NCBI RefSeq assembly: GCF_009866655.1 | Contig: NZ_CP047420.1 | Location: 1,612,001 to 1,676,000 of the forward strand | Length of the DNA stretch: 64,000 nucleotides | Direction of reading: 5' to 3' | DNA from: Rathayibacter sp. VKM Ac-2804 | GTDB lineage: Bacteria > Actinomycetota > Actinomycetes > Actinomycetales > Microbacteriaceae | In this document: piece after piece, positions 9,821-18,991 of the stretch | How the letters are laid out: the number at the start of each line of letters is the position of its first letter | Position numbering within the stretch: position 1 is the stretch's first letter | The notes under the pieces: generated by a model | The model's database searches: none | Told to the model about the DNA's origin: nothing | The model's input: only the letters and a program-made list of their open reading frames with translations | Translations under genes and position numbers: made by a program

Positions 9821-11143
9821 TCAGGCGAACAGCCCCGAGCCGACGAAGTCGCCCTCGTCGCGCACCCCCGGCGGGACCGCGAAGACCGCCGAGCCGACGT
9901 GCTTGATGTACTCGTTCAGCGCGTCGCCGGCGAGGTTCTTCTGGATCGCGATGAACTGCTCCGGCGACCGCTGGAACGAGAGGAAGAACAGCCCCGCGTT
10001 CAGCCGCCCGAGCTCGTCGTTGCCGTCGACGAAGTTGTAGCCGCGGCGCAGCAGCCGGACCCCGTTGTTCACGGTCGGGTGCGCGAGCCGCACGTGCGAC
10101 TGCTCGTCGACGAGGGGAGCGCCGGTCGCGCCGGCCGCCGCGAAGTCGGGCTCGGTGAACTCGCCGCCGCCCGAGAGCGGCGCACCGGAGCCTTTGCTCC
10201 GGCCGATCACGCGCTCCTGCTCGCCGAGCTGGCTGCGGTCCCAGGTCTCGATGATCATCCGGATCTTGCGCGCCACGAGGTAGCTGCCGCCCGCGAGCCA
10301 GGCCGGCCCGTCGGCGTCCTGCACCCAGACGTGCTCCTGCACGGCGTCCGGCTCCTCCGACTTGACGTTGGCCGTGCCGTCCTTGAAGCCGAAGAGGTTC
10401 CGCGGAGTCGCCTGCGCCGTCGAGGTGGAGGAGGTGCGGCCGAAGCCGAGCTGCGACCAGCGCAGCGAAGCGCGCCCGAAGGCGATCCGGCTGAGGTTCC
10501 GGATGGCGTGCACCGCGACCTGCGGGTCGTCCGCGCAGGCCTGGATGCAGAGGTCGCCGCCGCCCGCGGACGGCACCAGCGCGTCGCCTCGGAAGCGGGG
10601 GAGCGCCGCGAGCTCGGCCGGTCGCCGGTCGGCGAGGCCGAAGCGGTCGGCGCCCGACTCGTCGGTGAAGAGCGTCGGACCGAAGCCGAAGGTGAGCGTC
10701 AGCGAGGACGCGTCGAGACCGAGCGCCTCGCCCGTGTCGTCGGGCGGAGCCGTGTCCGGTCCGCCGACCGCGCCCTCCTCGCTGACGTCGAGCCCCTGGG
10801 TGAGGCGGGCGGCCGCGAGCGTCCAGTCCTGCAGCAGCTCGATCAGGTCGTCGCGCGTGACGCTGGAGGCCAGGTCGAACGCCGCGAAGTGCAGCCGGTC
10901 CTGCGCGGCCGTCGTGATGCCGGCCTGATTCGCGCCGAAGAACGGCACGACGCGGGTCGCCGCGGAGGAGGCGGTCGCGCTGGTCGCCGAGGTGACGGCG
11001 ACCGTCCCGCCGATGCCCGCGGCCAGTCCTGCGGTGCCCGCCGAGACGAGCCCGAGCAGCCCGCGCCGCGAGAGGCGGCGGGGCTGCTCGTCGGGCCGGC
11101 CCGACTCGTCGGCGGCGCCGACGGTGTTCTGCTCGGGCTCCAC
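9821..11143 (-). CDS. efeB: EfeB: Tat-exported DyP-type heme peroxidase / deferrochelatase
   Basis: This is the peroxidase member of the EfeUOB iron system, exported folded with heme. It is thought to oxidise ferrous iron or release iron from heme. The 440-aa protein starts at a GTG at 11143 that shares one base with the efeO stop (TAGTG). This start gives a Tat signal (SRRGLLGLVSAG after PRRL) with an Ala-rich h-region. DyP features seen are the GxxDG-type motif in FGFKDGTANVK, the heme-ligand region SHVRLAHP and the later RRGYNF. A frame open further upstream only shadows efeO and is not used. It is co-transcribed with efeU and efeO. Confidence 0.94.
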   Translation of the reverse strand: MEPEQNTVGAADESGRPDEQPRRLSRRGLLGLVSAGTAGLAAGIGGTVAVTSATSATASSAATRVVPFFGANQAGITTAAQDRLHFAAFDLASSVTRDDLIELLQDWTLAAARLTQGLDVSEEGAVGGPDTAPPDDTGEALGLDASSLTLTFGFGPTLFTDESGADRFGLADRRPAELAALPRFRGDALVPSAGGGDLCIQACADDPQVAVHAIRNLSRIAFGRASLRWSQLGFGRTSSTSTAQATPRNLFGFKDGTANVKSEEPDAVQEHVWVQDADGPAWLAGGSYLVARKIRMIIETWDRSQLGEQERVIGRSKGSGAPLSGGGEFTEPDFAAAGATGAPLVDEQSHVRLAHPTVNNGVRLLRRGYNFVDGNDELGRLNAGLFFLSFQRSPEQFIAIQKNLAGDALNEYIKHVGSAVFAVPPGVRDEGDFVGSGLFA

Positions 11144-12393
11144 TACTCCGCGGGCTCCTCGACGCCGAGCACCGTGTGCGTGAGCTGGGAGAGCGGCTCG
11201 GACAGGGCGTTCACCTGGTCGGAGAGCTCCTTCTTCTGCTCGGCGGTGACGCTCGAGTAGGCGACGAAGCCGGAGTCGATCGAGCCGTACTGCGCGAGCA
11301 TCGCGTCGAGCTCGGCGAAGCGCCGGCCGATGTCCGCGGTCAGCGCCGCGCCGTCCTCGCCGGTGGCGGTCGCGATCGGCTCGACGTTGCCGAAGGCGAC
11401 CTCCGCGCCCTGCACGTTGGCGGCGAAGTCGGTCAGGTCGGTGCCCGACCACCAGTCCTCCTCGCCGGTGATCTTGCCGGCGGCGACCTCGTCGAGCAGG
11501 CCGATCGCGCCGTTCGAGATGTCGCCGACCGAGACGGTGAAGTCGGGCGCGGCGACGAGGTCGTAGAGGTCCTGCACGTCGGAGACGAGACCGTCGGCGA
11601 ACGCGGTCCGCTGCTCCGGGGTGGACCGCGCCCAGTCGAGCCAGGCGCTCGTGCCGTCGGAGTTCAGCGCGTCGGCGGCGGGGACCCAGAGGTCCTTCTC
11701 GATGCGGTGGAAGCCGGTCCAGTCCAGGCCCTCGGCGACGGCGTCGACCTCGCGGTAGTCGATCCTCGGGTCGAGGTCGCCGAAGGCCTCGGCGGTCGGC
11801 TCGATGCGCTCGTAGAAGACGCGGGTCGCGGCGAAGAGGCTGCGGGCCTTCTCGTCGTCACCGGCCGCGTAGGCGTCGGCGAAGGCCGTCACGGCGGGCA
11901 GCAGCTCGCCGGACTGCGACTGCACGTAGGAGACGTAGTTGGTGACGGCGGCCTCGGTCGCGGCCTGCTCGTCGGCCGACTGCTCGGTCGCCTCGCCGGT
12001 CACGGTGAACTCGGCGAGCCCGACGGGCGCGCCGACCTGCTGGAACTTGCAGGCCGTGTAGTAGGTGCCGGGCTCGAGCTGGGCGACGTAGGAGACGCTC
12101 TGCCCGGGGGTCACGTTCTCCTTCTCGCCGACGATGCGCAGCTTGTCCTCGGCGAGGATCTCGAACTCGTTGACGTCCGAGCCGGTGTTCTCGAGCGCGA
12201 AGGTCACCGCACCCGCCTCGGCCGTCGCGGCGGACACCGCGCAGGCGCCGTCGTCGATCGCGACCTCGAGGGCCGCGGCGGAGGAGGCGGCCGGGGTGTT
12301 CGGCACGCAGCCGGCGAGGAGCAGGGCGAGAGCGCCGGCACCGGCGAGGCCGGTGGCGACGCGGGGGAGGCGGGGTCGAGTGCGCGAGGGCAT
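11143..12393 (-). CDS. efeO: EfeO: lipoprotein with cupredoxin and imelysin (M75) domains
   Basis: This is the extracytoplasmic iron-binding partner of EfeU, 416 aa. The signal peptide ends in the lipobox LAGC with Cys29. A cupredoxin-like domain (about 40-135) is followed by an M75 imelysin domain carrying the HxxE metal motif in FHRIEKDLW. This two-domain layout matches E. coli-type EfeO. It should bind Fe or Cu ions and pass iron to the permease. It lies between efeU (46 nt upstream) and efeB (1-nt overlap), the standard operon order. Confidence 0.94.
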   Translation of the reverse strand: MPSRTRPRLPRVATGLAGAGALALLLAGCVPNTPAASSAAALEVAIDDGACAVSAATAEAGAVTFALENTGSDVNEFEILAEDKLRIVGEKENVTPGQSVSYVAQLEPGTYYTACKFQQVGAPVGLAEFTVTGEATEQSADEQAATEAAVTNYVSYVQSQSGELLPAVTAFADAYAAGDDEKARSLFAATRVFYERIEPTAEAFGDLDPRIDYREVDAVAEGLDWTGFHRIEKDLWVPAADALNSDGTSAWLDWARSTPEQRTAFADGLVSDVQDLYDLVAAPDFTVSVGDISNGAIGLLDEVAAGKITGEEDWWSGTDLTDFAANVQGAEVAFGNVEPIATATGEDGAALTADIGRRFAELDAMLAQYGSIDSGFVAYSSVTAEQKKELSDQVNALSEPLSQLTHTVLGVEEPAE

Positions 12394-12439
12394 GGTTCTC
12401 CTGGTGGTGGGAGGTCGTTCCGGCGGCGCCGGAGCGGGA

Positions 12440-13306
12440 TCAGACGGAGGTGGCGACGGGCGCGGCGACCGGGGCCGCGCTGCCCCGTCGCGGCCGGCGG
12501 GAGCGGACCTGGCGGACGAACAGGGACCCGACCACGACGAGGTAGAGCAGCCAGGCGGAGAACTGCAGCGCCGTCGGCTCGGGGGTGTAGTTGAAGAGGC
12601 CGCCGAGGATCGCGGCGACCGTGGCGGGCAGGATCGGGCCCAGATCGAACAGCGGGGTGCCCCAGCCGGGCAGCAGCGCCGCCTCCTGCAGGTCGCCGAC
12701 GCCGTAGAGCAGCACGCCGGCCGCGACCACGATGAGGAACCCGCCCGTCCACGTGAAGAAGCGGCCGAGGTCGATCCGGACGAAGCCGCGGAAGATCAGG
12801 TAGGAGGCGACGACCGCGCTGAGGATGCCGAGGAAGGCGCCGATCGTGCCGACCCAGGCGTCCGAGCCGGAGGAGGCGCTGCTCGAGGACACGCTCGCCC
12901 AGACGAACAGCGCGGTCTCGATCCCCTCGCGCCCGACGCTGACGAAGCCGAGCACGACGATCCCGAGGGCGGAGCCGCTGACCGCGGCGTCGAGCTTGGA
13001 CTCCAGCTCGCCCTTCAGGCTGCGAGCGTTCGCGCCCATCCAGAAGATCATCCAGGTGACGAGTCCGACGGCCAGCAGCGAGAGGCCGCCGCCGAGCAGC
13101 TCCTGCGCGGTGAAGCTGAGCCCGTAGGGGCCCCAGGTCAGGATGGCGCCGGTGACGAGGGAGAGGACGACCGCGGCGGCGATGCCGGTCCAGAGCCGGG
13201 GGAGGACGTCGCGGCGCTGCAGCTTCGTCAGGTAGGCGACGAGGATGCCGACGACGAGTCCGGCTTCGAGGCCTTCGCGGAGGCCGATGAGGTAGTTTGC
13301 GAGCAC
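12440..13306 (-). CDS. efeU: EfeU: ferrous/ferric iron permease (OFeT/FTR1 family)
   Basis: This inner-membrane iron permease has seven predicted helices and 288 aa. Both REGxE iron-site motifs are present: REGLEA at residues 10-15 in helix 1 and REGIET at 126-131 in helix 4. The GTG at 13306, with GAAGAG upstream, gives the canonical start (LANYLIGLREG). It is the first gene of efeUOB. A 19-bp DtxR/IdeR-type box lies 62 bp upstream, so iron-dependent repression is likely. The reading frame stays open far upstream but that part overlaps the divergent deacetylase gene and is not coding. Confidence 0.95.
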   Translation of the reverse strand: MLANYLIGLREGLEAGLVVGILVAYLTKLQRRDVLPRLWTGIAAAVVLSLVTGAILTWGPYGLSFTAQELLGGGLSLLAVGLVTWMIFWMGANARSLKGELESKLDAAVSGSALGIVVLGFVSVGREGIETALFVWASVSSSSASSGSDAWVGTIGAFLGILSAVVASYLIFRGFVRIDLGRFFTWTGGFLIVVAAGVLLYGVGDLQEAALLPGWGTPLFDLGPILPATVAAILGGLFNYTPEPTALQFSAWLLYLVVVGSLFVRQVRSRRPRRGSAAPVAAPVATSV

Positions 13307-13367
13307 GTGTGTTCTCTTCGTCGTCAGCGCGGGAGGACGGGGCGGTTCCCGCCCCCGGACCGCATCC

Positions 13368-13386
13368 TCAGGTAAGCCTTGCCTAA
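13368..13386 (-). promoter_or_regulatory. DtxR/IdeR-type iron box upstream of efeUOB
   Basis: Read on the minus strand the site is TTAGGCAAGGCTTACCTGA. It matches the 19-bp DtxR/IdeR consensus TTAGGTTAGSCTAACCTAA at 15 positions, including both conserved half-site ends. It sits 62 bp before the efeU start. The role follows from family knowledge; binding is inferred. Confidence 0.75.
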
Positions 13387-13531
13387 CCCGAGGACGACTG
13401 TAGTGGCCGTCCGCTCGGCTGTCCAGACATGACGCCGCGCGCCCGATGTGCGGGCGCCGGGCGGACGATCCGGGGCGCTCCGGGCGAGGGCCCGCGGCGC
13501 ACGAGAGCACACGACGGACGAGAGGCGGAGA

Positions 13532-14743
13532 GTGGACGCGAGTCGAGACGGCGCAGGCGAGCGGGTCGTGGCGGTGCACGCCCATCCCGACGACGAGACG
13601 ATCACGATGGGCGGAACGCTCGCGAGACTCGTCGCGGACGGTGCCGCGGTCACCGTCGTCACCGCGACCCGCGGCGAGTGCGGCGAGGTCATCCCGACCG
13701 ATCTCGCGCACCTCGAGGGCTCGGACGAGCTCGCCGCGCACCGCACCACCGAGCTGGTCGTCGCCCTCACCGCGCTCGGCGTCGCCGACCACCGCTTCCT
13801 CGGCGACCCCGCCGCCCGCGCGGCCGGCCTCGCCCCGCGGATCTACCGCGACTCCGGCATGCAGTGGGGCCCCGGACGCGTCCCGGTCCCGCTCGAGCCG
13901 GCGGACCCGCGCTCCTTCACCTCCGCACCCGAGGAGGAGGCGATCGCCGACCTCGTCGCCGTGCTCCTGCAGACCGGTGCGACCCTCGTCCTCTCCTACG
14001 ACGCCGGCGGCGGCTACGGGCACCCCGACCACATCCGCGCCGCCCTGATCGCCTCGACGGCGGCCGAGCGACTCGGACTGCGCTGCCTCGCCGTGCTGCC
14101 CGAGTCCGCCCCGGCGGAGCCCGGCGACGTCGCGATCGAGCTGGACGAGGACGACTACGCGCGCAAGCGCGCCGCCCTCGAGGCGCACCGCACCCAGCTG
14201 GTCGTGGAGAGCGACGAGCTCCGCCTCTCCAGCGGGCCGCCGTTCGCGATCGGCCGCCTCGAGCGCTTCCGCCCCGAGGGGGCGCCGGTCCCGCCCGAGC
14301 CGGTCGCCGAGGAGCGGCCCGATCCGGTCACCCGCATCGTCTCGGGCGTGCTCTCCGTCGTCACCGGGGCGGTGGTCGGCGCGATCACGACCGTCGCGCA
14401 CCAGAGCACGGTGAGCGTCGGCGAGGCGGTGATCCCGGTCGGCCTGGCCGTCTCGCTCGCGGCGGTGCTGCTGCTCCTGCTCGGTCTGCGTCTCGTGATG
14501 GTCGACCGCTTCGTCGCCTTCTGCACCGCGATGGGCCTGCTCGGCGCGATCGGGCTGCTCGCGCTGCGCAGCACCGGCGGCTCGGTCCTCGTGCCCGCCA
14601 ACGGGCTCGGCGTCGTCTGGACCTTCGCGCCCGCGCTGATCGCCCTCGTGGTGATCGCCTGGCCCCGGGTCCGCACGCCGGCCGCTCCTGCTCCGGTGGA
14701 GCCCGCGGCCGACAGCACCGCCCCGCCGCTCCCCGTACGATAG
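13532..14743 (+). CDS. PIG-L/MshB-type deacetylase fused to a C-terminal membrane domain
   Basis: The N-terminal 260 residues form a PIG-L zinc deacetylase like MshB, which removes acetate from GlcNAc-inositol in mycothiol synthesis. The zinc motifs are HAHPDDE (16-22) and GHPDH (about 163-167), with the family segments RGECGE and YRDSGMQW. About four hydrophobic helices follow (residues 270-385), which a plain MshB lacks. The GTG at 13532 is chosen for position just before the fold, but its ribosome site is weak and other starts are possible. It is divergent from efeU and precedes fdxA. MshB is the likeliest role. Other GlcNAc deacetylases cannot be excluded. Confidence 0.8.
   Translation: MDASRDGAGERVVAVHAHPDDETITMGGTLARLVADGAAVTVVTATRGECGEVIPTDLAHLEGSDELAAHRTTELVVALTALGVADHRFLGDPAARAAGLAPRIYRDSGMQWGPGRVPVPLEPADPRSFTSAPEEEAIADLVAVLLQTGATLVLSYDAGGGYGHPDHIRAALIASTAAERLGLRCLAVLPESAPAEPGDVAIELDEDDYARKRAALEAHRTQLVVESDELRLSSGPPFAIGRLERFRPEGAPVPPEPVAEERPDPVTRIVSGVLSVVTGAVVGAITTVAHQSTVSVGEAVIPVGLAVSLAAVLLLLLGLRLVMVDRFVAFCTAMGLLGAIGLLALRSTGGSVLVPANGLGVVWTFAPALIALVVIAWPRVRTPAAPAPVEPAADSTAPPLPVR
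14736..14741 (+). promoter_or_regulatory. -10 element TACGAT before fdxA
   Basis: TACGAT overlaps the end of the deacetylase gene, 32 nt before the fdxA start. GAAGGGA at 14756-14762 is the ribosome site. No clear -35 is seen. Confidence 0.4.
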
Positions 14744-14773
14744 AGACCACTGTTCGAAGGGACGTCCACGACC

Positions 14774-15094
14774 GTGACCTACGTGATCGCACTTCCGTGC
14801 GTCGATGTCAAAGACCGCGCCTGCATCGACGAATGCCCGGTCGACTGCATCTACGAAGGCGAGCGCTCGCTCTACATCCACCCCGACGAGTGCGTCGACT
14901 GCGGGGCGTGCGAGCCGGTGTGCCCCGTCGAGGCCATCTACTACGAGGACGACCTCCCCGAGGAGTGGTCCGACTACTACAAGGCCAACGTCGAGTTCTT
15001 CGACGAGATCGGCTCCCCGGGCGGAGCCGCGAAGATCGGAGTGATCGCGAAGGACCACCCCGTCATCGCCGTCCTCCCGCCGCAGAGCCACTGA
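14774..15094 (+). CDS. fdxA: 7Fe ferredoxin FdxA
   Basis: This small soluble electron carrier (106 aa) has a [3Fe-4S] and a [4Fe-4S] cluster. Cysteines stand at 9, 17, 21, 25, 40, 43, 46 and 50. The wide first spacing (C9 to C17) and CxxCxxCxxxC at 40-50 are typical of the seven-iron FdxA/FdxC type found in actinobacteria. It ends in an acidic tail. The GTG at 14774 follows GAAGGGA. The gene ends 10 nt before dapC, a neighbour pair conserved in actinobacteria though no shared pathway is evident. Confidence 0.95.
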   Translation: MTYVIALPCVDVKDRACIDECPVDCIYEGERSLYIHPDECVDCGACEPVCPVEAIYYEDDLPEEWSDYYKANVEFFDEIGSPGGAAKIGVIAKDHPVIAVLPPQSH

Positions 15095-15104
15095 GCGCGC
15101 GTCC

Positions 15105-16214
15105 GTGGCACTCGGACCGCTGCCGGACTACCCCTGGGACCTGATGGGTCCCGCCACCCGGGTGGCCTCGGCCCACCCCGGCGGCATCGTCGACCTCTCG
15201 ATCGGCTCGCCGGTCGACCCGACGCCCGCGCCGATCCGCCAGGCGCTCGCGCGGGCGACGGATGCGCACGCGTACCCGACCACGGTCGGCACCCCGGCGC
15301 TGCGCGAGGCGATCGCCGCCTGGTACGCCCGTCGGCGCGGCGTCCCGGGTCTGGGCCTCGACGAGGTCCTGCCCACGATCGGCTCGAAGGAGCTCGTCGC
15401 CTGGCTGCCGTTCCTGCTCGGCCTGGGCGAGGGCGACGTCGTCGTCCATCCGCGTGCCGCCTACCCGACCTACGCGATGGGCGCCGCGATCGCCGGCGCC
15501 TCGGTGCTCGCCTCCGACGACCCCGGCGAGTGGCCGGCCGAGACGCGGCTGGTGTGGCTGAACTCGCCGGGCAACCCGGACGGCGCCGTGCTCGACGTGG
15601 ACGCGCTGCGGCGCGCGGTCGAGCGGGCGCGCGAGCTGGGCGCTGTCGTGGCGGGAGACGAGTGCTACGCCGAGCTCGGCTGGGACGGCCGCTGGGCCGC
15701 CGAGCCGATCCCGAGCGTCCTCGACCCCCGGGTGGCCGGCGAGGACCGCCGGGGCGTGCTCGGCGTCTACTCCCTCAGCAAGCAGTCCAACCTGGCCGGC
15801 TACCGCGCCGCCTTCATCGCGGGCGACCGCGAGCTGATCGCGCGGCTCGTGACCGTGCGCAAGCACGCCGGGATGATCGTCCCCGCGCCGCTCCAGGAGG
15901 CGATGGTCGTCGCGCTCGGCGACGACGGCCACGTGGCGGAGCAGAAGGAGCGCTACCGCGCCCGCCGCGACCTCCTGCGCCCGGCGCTCGAGTCCGCCGG
16001 CTTCCGGGTCGACCGCAGCGAGGCGGGCCTCTACCTCTGGGCGACGGAGGGCCGGCCGGCCTGGGAGTCGATCGACCGCCTCGCGCGCCGGGGGATCCTC
16101 GCGGGCCCCGGCGTCTTCTACGGCGACCACTTCACCGAGCACGTCCGGCTCTCGCTGACCGCGACCGACGAGCGCATCGCGGCGGCCGCCGAGCGGCTCG
16201 CGCACGGGCTCTGA
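15105..16214 (+). CDS. dapC: Succinyldiaminopimelate transaminase DapC
   Basis: This class I/II PLP aminotransferase (369 aa) makes N-succinyl-LL-diaminopimelate in the succinylase branch of lysine synthesis. The PLP lysine is K226 in YSLSKQSNLAGYR. The NSPGNPDG segment and a C-terminal arginine region (HVRLSLT) fit the fold. The GTG at 15105 is 10 nt after fdxA and gives the conserved start PLPDYPWD. Its partners dapD and dapE lie 1.7 kb downstream and lysA at 37952. Confidence 0.93.
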   Translation: MALGPLPDYPWDLMGPATRVASAHPGGIVDLSIGSPVDPTPAPIRQALARATDAHAYPTTVGTPALREAIAAWYARRRGVPGLGLDEVLPTIGSKELVAWLPFLLGLGEGDVVVHPRAAYPTYAMGAAIAGASVLASDDPGEWPAETRLVWLNSPGNPDGAVLDVDALRRAVERARELGAVVAGDECYAELGWDGRWAAEPIPSVLDPRVAGEDRRGVLGVYSLSKQSNLAGYRAAFIAGDRELIARLVTVRKHAGMIVPAPLQEAMVVALGDDGHVAEQKERYRARRDLLRPALESAGFRVDRSEAGLYLWATEGRPAWESIDRLARRGILAGPGVFYGDHFTEHVRLSLTATDERIAAAAERLAHGL

Positions 16215-16421
16215 CCCGCCGCGCGCCCCGATCCTGAAGCATCTCCACAACGGACGGGGACGAGCACTGGGCGATGTCACAGTGCCCCCGCTTTGCCCAT
16301 AGGCTGTATGCGGTTCGGTCAGCGTCGCCACAAACGGCCCTGGGTCCGGCCAGTTCCAGCCCCCGGCGCCGCCCGCTCCGCGCGAGCGCACCCGGGTGCG
16401 ACCGATGACCTGGGAGGCGTT

Positions 16422-17792
16422 GTGACCGAATCCGGCACGCAGAGCGACGGAACCGCGACGGTGGAGACACCCGAGCCCGCCACGGAGAGTGCGCCGGCCG
16501 CGGCCGAGGTCCTGCCCGAGAAGGTGACGCTCACGTTCGGCGAGCGCACCGCGGAGTTCCCGGTGCTGCGCAGCGTCGACGGCTCCTCGAGCATCGACTT
16601 CTCCACGCTCTCCAAGCAGACCGGTCTGATGTCGCTCGACTACGGCTTCGTCAACACGGCCGCCACCAAGTCGAGCATCACCTACATCGACGGCGACCAG
16701 GGGATCCTGCGCTACCGCGGGTACCCGATCGAGGAGGTCGCGACCAATGCGACGTACCTCGAGGTGGCCTGGCTGCTGATCTACGGCGAGCTGCCCACCG
16801 CGGACGAGCTCGCCGGCTTCGACGAGCGCATCCGCCGGCACACGCTGCTGCACGAGGACCTCAAGCGCTTCTTCGACGCCCTGCCGCACAGCGCGCACCC
16901 GATGTCGGTGCTCGCCGCCGGCGTGTCGGCCCTGTCGACCTACTACGAGGACAGCTCGAACCCGAAGGACCCGGAGGCGGTCGAGCTCACCACCATCCGC
17001 CTCCTGGCGAAGCTGCCGGTGATGGCGGCGTACGCCCACAAGAAGGCGATCGGCCAGGCGTTCCTCTACCCGGACAACTCGCTGAGCTTCGTCGACAACT
17101 TCCTCCGGCTGAACTTCGGCACCATGGCCGAGCCGTTCGAGGTCGACCCGGTGCTCTCCAAGGCGCTCGACCGCCTGCTGATCCTGCACGAGGACCACGA
17201 GCAGAACGCGTCGACCTCCACGGTCCGCCTGGTCGGCTCGACCGAGGCCAACCTCTACGCGTCCGTCTCGGCCGGCATCAACGCCCTCTTCGGCCCGCTG
17301 CACGGCGGCGCGAACGAGGCCGTGCTCACGATGCTCGGCCGGATCCGCGAGTCCGGCGAGAGCGTCCAGACCTTCGTCGAGCGGGTGAAGAACAAGGAGG
17401 AGGGCGTCCGCCTGATGGGCTTCGGCCACCGGGTGTACAAGAACTACGACCCGCGCGCCAAGCTGGTCAAGGAGAGCGCGTCCGAGGTGCTGCAGGCGCT
17501 GGGCGTCAAGGACCCGCTGCTCGACATCGCGATGGAGCTCGAGGCGCTCGCGCTGGAGGACGACTACTTCAAGGAGCGCCGCCTCTACCCGAACGTCGAC
17601 TTCTACACCGGCGTCATCTACAAGGCCATGGGCTTCCCGACGCGGATGTTCACCGTCCTCTTCGCCATCGGCCGCCTGCCCGGCTGGATCGCGCACTGGC
17701 GCGAGATGAACACCGACAAGCAGACCAAGATCGGCCGCCCCCAGCAGCTCTACACGGGCGCCCCCGAGCGCCACTGGCCGACCGACCGCTGA
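16422..17792 (+). CDS. gltA: Citrate synthase, type II
   Basis: This cytoplasmic TCA-cycle enzyme condenses oxaloacetate with acetyl-CoA (456 aa). The catalytic triad is visible: H294 in GPLHGGANEA, H336 in GFGHRVYK and D393 in NVDFYTG. HEDHEQNAST precedes them. An Ala/Glu/Thr-rich N-terminal extension of about 35 residues comes before the beta-rich hexameric-type start. The GTG at 16422 has GGGAGG upstream. Longer in-frame starts would lie in the 207-nt leader. A -10-like TAGGCT at 16300-16305 may be the promoter. Confidence 0.97.
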   Translation: MTESGTQSDGTATVETPEPATESAPAAAEVLPEKVTLTFGERTAEFPVLRSVDGSSSIDFSTLSKQTGLMSLDYGFVNTAATKSSITYIDGDQGILRYRGYPIEEVATNATYLEVAWLLIYGELPTADELAGFDERIRRHTLLHEDLKRFFDALPHSAHPMSVLAAGVSALSTYYEDSSNPKDPEAVELTTIRLLAKLPVMAAYAHKKAIGQAFLYPDNSLSFVDNFLRLNFGTMAEPFEVDPVLSKALDRLLILHEDHEQNASTSTVRLVGSTEANLYASVSAGINALFGPLHGGANEAVLTMLGRIRESGESVQTFVERVKNKEEGVRLMGFGHRVYKNYDPRAKLVKESASEVLQALGVKDPLLDIAMELEALALEDDYFKERRLYPNVDFYTGVIYKAMGFPTRMFTVLFAIGRLPGWIAHWREMNTDKQTKIGRPQQLYTGAPERHWPTDR

Positions 17793-17846
17793 CCCGGCCC
17801 GAGGAGCCCGTTCCGCGGGCCCGCACTGCCCCGCTGTGCGGGCTCT

Positions 17847-17945
17847 CTGCTGGTCGAGCAGCCCGCTTGCGGGCGTATCGAGACCCGGCGTCCGTCGGCG
17901 GGTGGGTCTCGATACACCGCGTCCCGCGGCTACTCGACCAGCATG
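17847..17945. repeat. Dispersed palindromic repeat, copy D
   Basis: This complete copy fills the convergent gap between gltA and dapD. Its arms are CTGCTGGTCGAGCAGCCCGC to GTATCGAGACC, and GGTCTCGATAC to CTACTCGACCAGCATG. The short perfect hairpin GCCCGCA/TGCGGGC just upstream (17819-17842) may add terminator function for gltA. Confidence 0.85.
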
Positions 17946-17960
17946 TGCCCCGCCCCCGCG

Positions 17961-18947
17961 TCAGGCGTGCAGCGCCGTGTTCAGCTCGATGCCGGCGCCG
18001 GTGCGGGGGAGCACCTCGACCGCGCCGGTGAGCGAGTTGCGGCGGAAGAGCAGGTTCGGCACCCCCGACAGCTCGACGGCCTTGACCGTCTGCGGCTGCC
18101 CGTCGGCGCGCGGGGCGCCGCCGACCACGACGACCTTCGTCCCCGCCGTGACGTAGAGCCCGGCCTCGACGACGGTGTCGTCGCCGATCGAGATGCCGAT
18201 GCCCGAGTTCGCGCCGAGCAGAGCGCGAGCGCCGATCGACACGCGCTGCACGCCGCCGCCCGAGAGCGTCCCCATGATGGAGGCGCCGCCGCCGATGTCC
18301 GAGCCGTCGCCGACGACGACGCCCTGAGAGATCCGGCCCTCGACCATCGAGCTGCCGAGCGTCCCCGCGTTGAAGTTGACGAAGCCCTCGTGCATGACCG
18401 TCGTCCCCGGAGCGAGGTGCGCACCCAGGCGCACCCGCGAGGTGTCCGCGATGCGCACCTTCGCCGGGGTGACGTAGTCGGTCAGCCGCGGGAACTTGTC
18501 GATCCCCGCCGCCTGGATCCCGTGGCGCCGCAGCGACGGCCGCAGCCGCGTGAACGAGTCCGGAGCGACCGGCCCCGCGTTCGTCCACACGACGTTCGGC
18601 AGGTGCGCGAAGATCCCGTCGAGGTTCACCGTGTTCGGCTGCACCAGCAGGTGCGAGAGCAGGTGCAGCCGCAGGTACGCGTCCGACGTCGACGCCGGCG
18701 CGGTCCGCAGGTCGATCTGCAGCGTCACCACGTCGATCCGCACCTCGCGCCGCGCGTCCTCGCCCGCGAGCGCCTCGAACTCGGCCGGCACGATCCACGG
18801 ATCGCGACCCGCAGGGATCGAGCCGAGGCGCGGCTCGGGGAACCAGGTGTCGAGGACGGTGCCGTCCGAGGCGATCGTCGCCAGCCCGTAGCCCCAGGCG
18901 GAGGCGGGCGCGGGCACGGCGGAGTCAGCGGTGTTCTGGAGGCTCAT
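17961..18947 (-). CDS. dapD: Tetrahydrodipicolinate N-succinyltransferase DapD
   Basis: This trimeric left-handed beta-helix enzyme (328 aa) succinylates tetrahydrodipicolinate in lysine/DAP synthesis. The actinobacterial DapD layout is clear: an alpha/beta N-terminal half, then hexapeptide-type turns (for example [24 protein letters not shown], described here in short, at about 205-230) and a C-terminal helix region. The ATG at 18947 (MSLQN) is preferred over a GTG 21 nt upstream. It lies 7 nt after a TACCCT -10 that mirrors the dapE promoter, implying a leaderless message. It is divergent from dapE. Confidence 0.93.
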   Translation of the reverse strand: MSLQNTADSAVPAPASAWGYGLATIASDGTVLDTWFPEPRLGSIPAGRDPWIVPAEFEALAGEDARREVRIDVVTLQIDLRTAPASTSDAYLRLHLLSHLLVQPNTVNLDGIFAHLPNVVWTNAGPVAPDSFTRLRPSLRRHGIQAAGIDKFPRLTDYVTPAKVRIADTSRVRLGAHLAPGTTVMHEGFVNFNAGTLGSSMVEGRISQGVVVGDGSDIGGGASIMGTLSGGGVQRVSIGARALLGANSGIGISIGDDTVVEAGLYVTAGTKVVVVGGAPRADGQPQTVKAVELSGVPNLLFRRNSLTGAVEVLPRTGAGIELNTALHA

Positions 18948-18954
18948 GTCGCCC

Positions 18955-18985
18955 AGGGTAGCGCGCACGATCCGGCCGGTACCCT
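18955..18985. promoter_or_regulatory. Mirror-image leaderless promoters of dapD and dapE
   Basis: CGCCCAGGGTA (minus-strand TACCCT, 18955-18960) and TACCCTGGGCG (TACCCT, 18980-18985) form an inverted repeat. Each TACCCT ends 6-7 nt before an ATG: dapD at 18947 and dapE at 18992. Both -10 regions lie within 31 bp, so the two promoters must overlap in their upstream parts. Confidence 0.6.
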
Positions 18986-18991
18986 GGGCGC

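Noticed and set aside
15063..17774. Open frame of 903 codons on the minus strand
   Set aside because: It is antisense to dapC and gltA with no recognisable domain. Long shadow frames are expected at about 71% GC.
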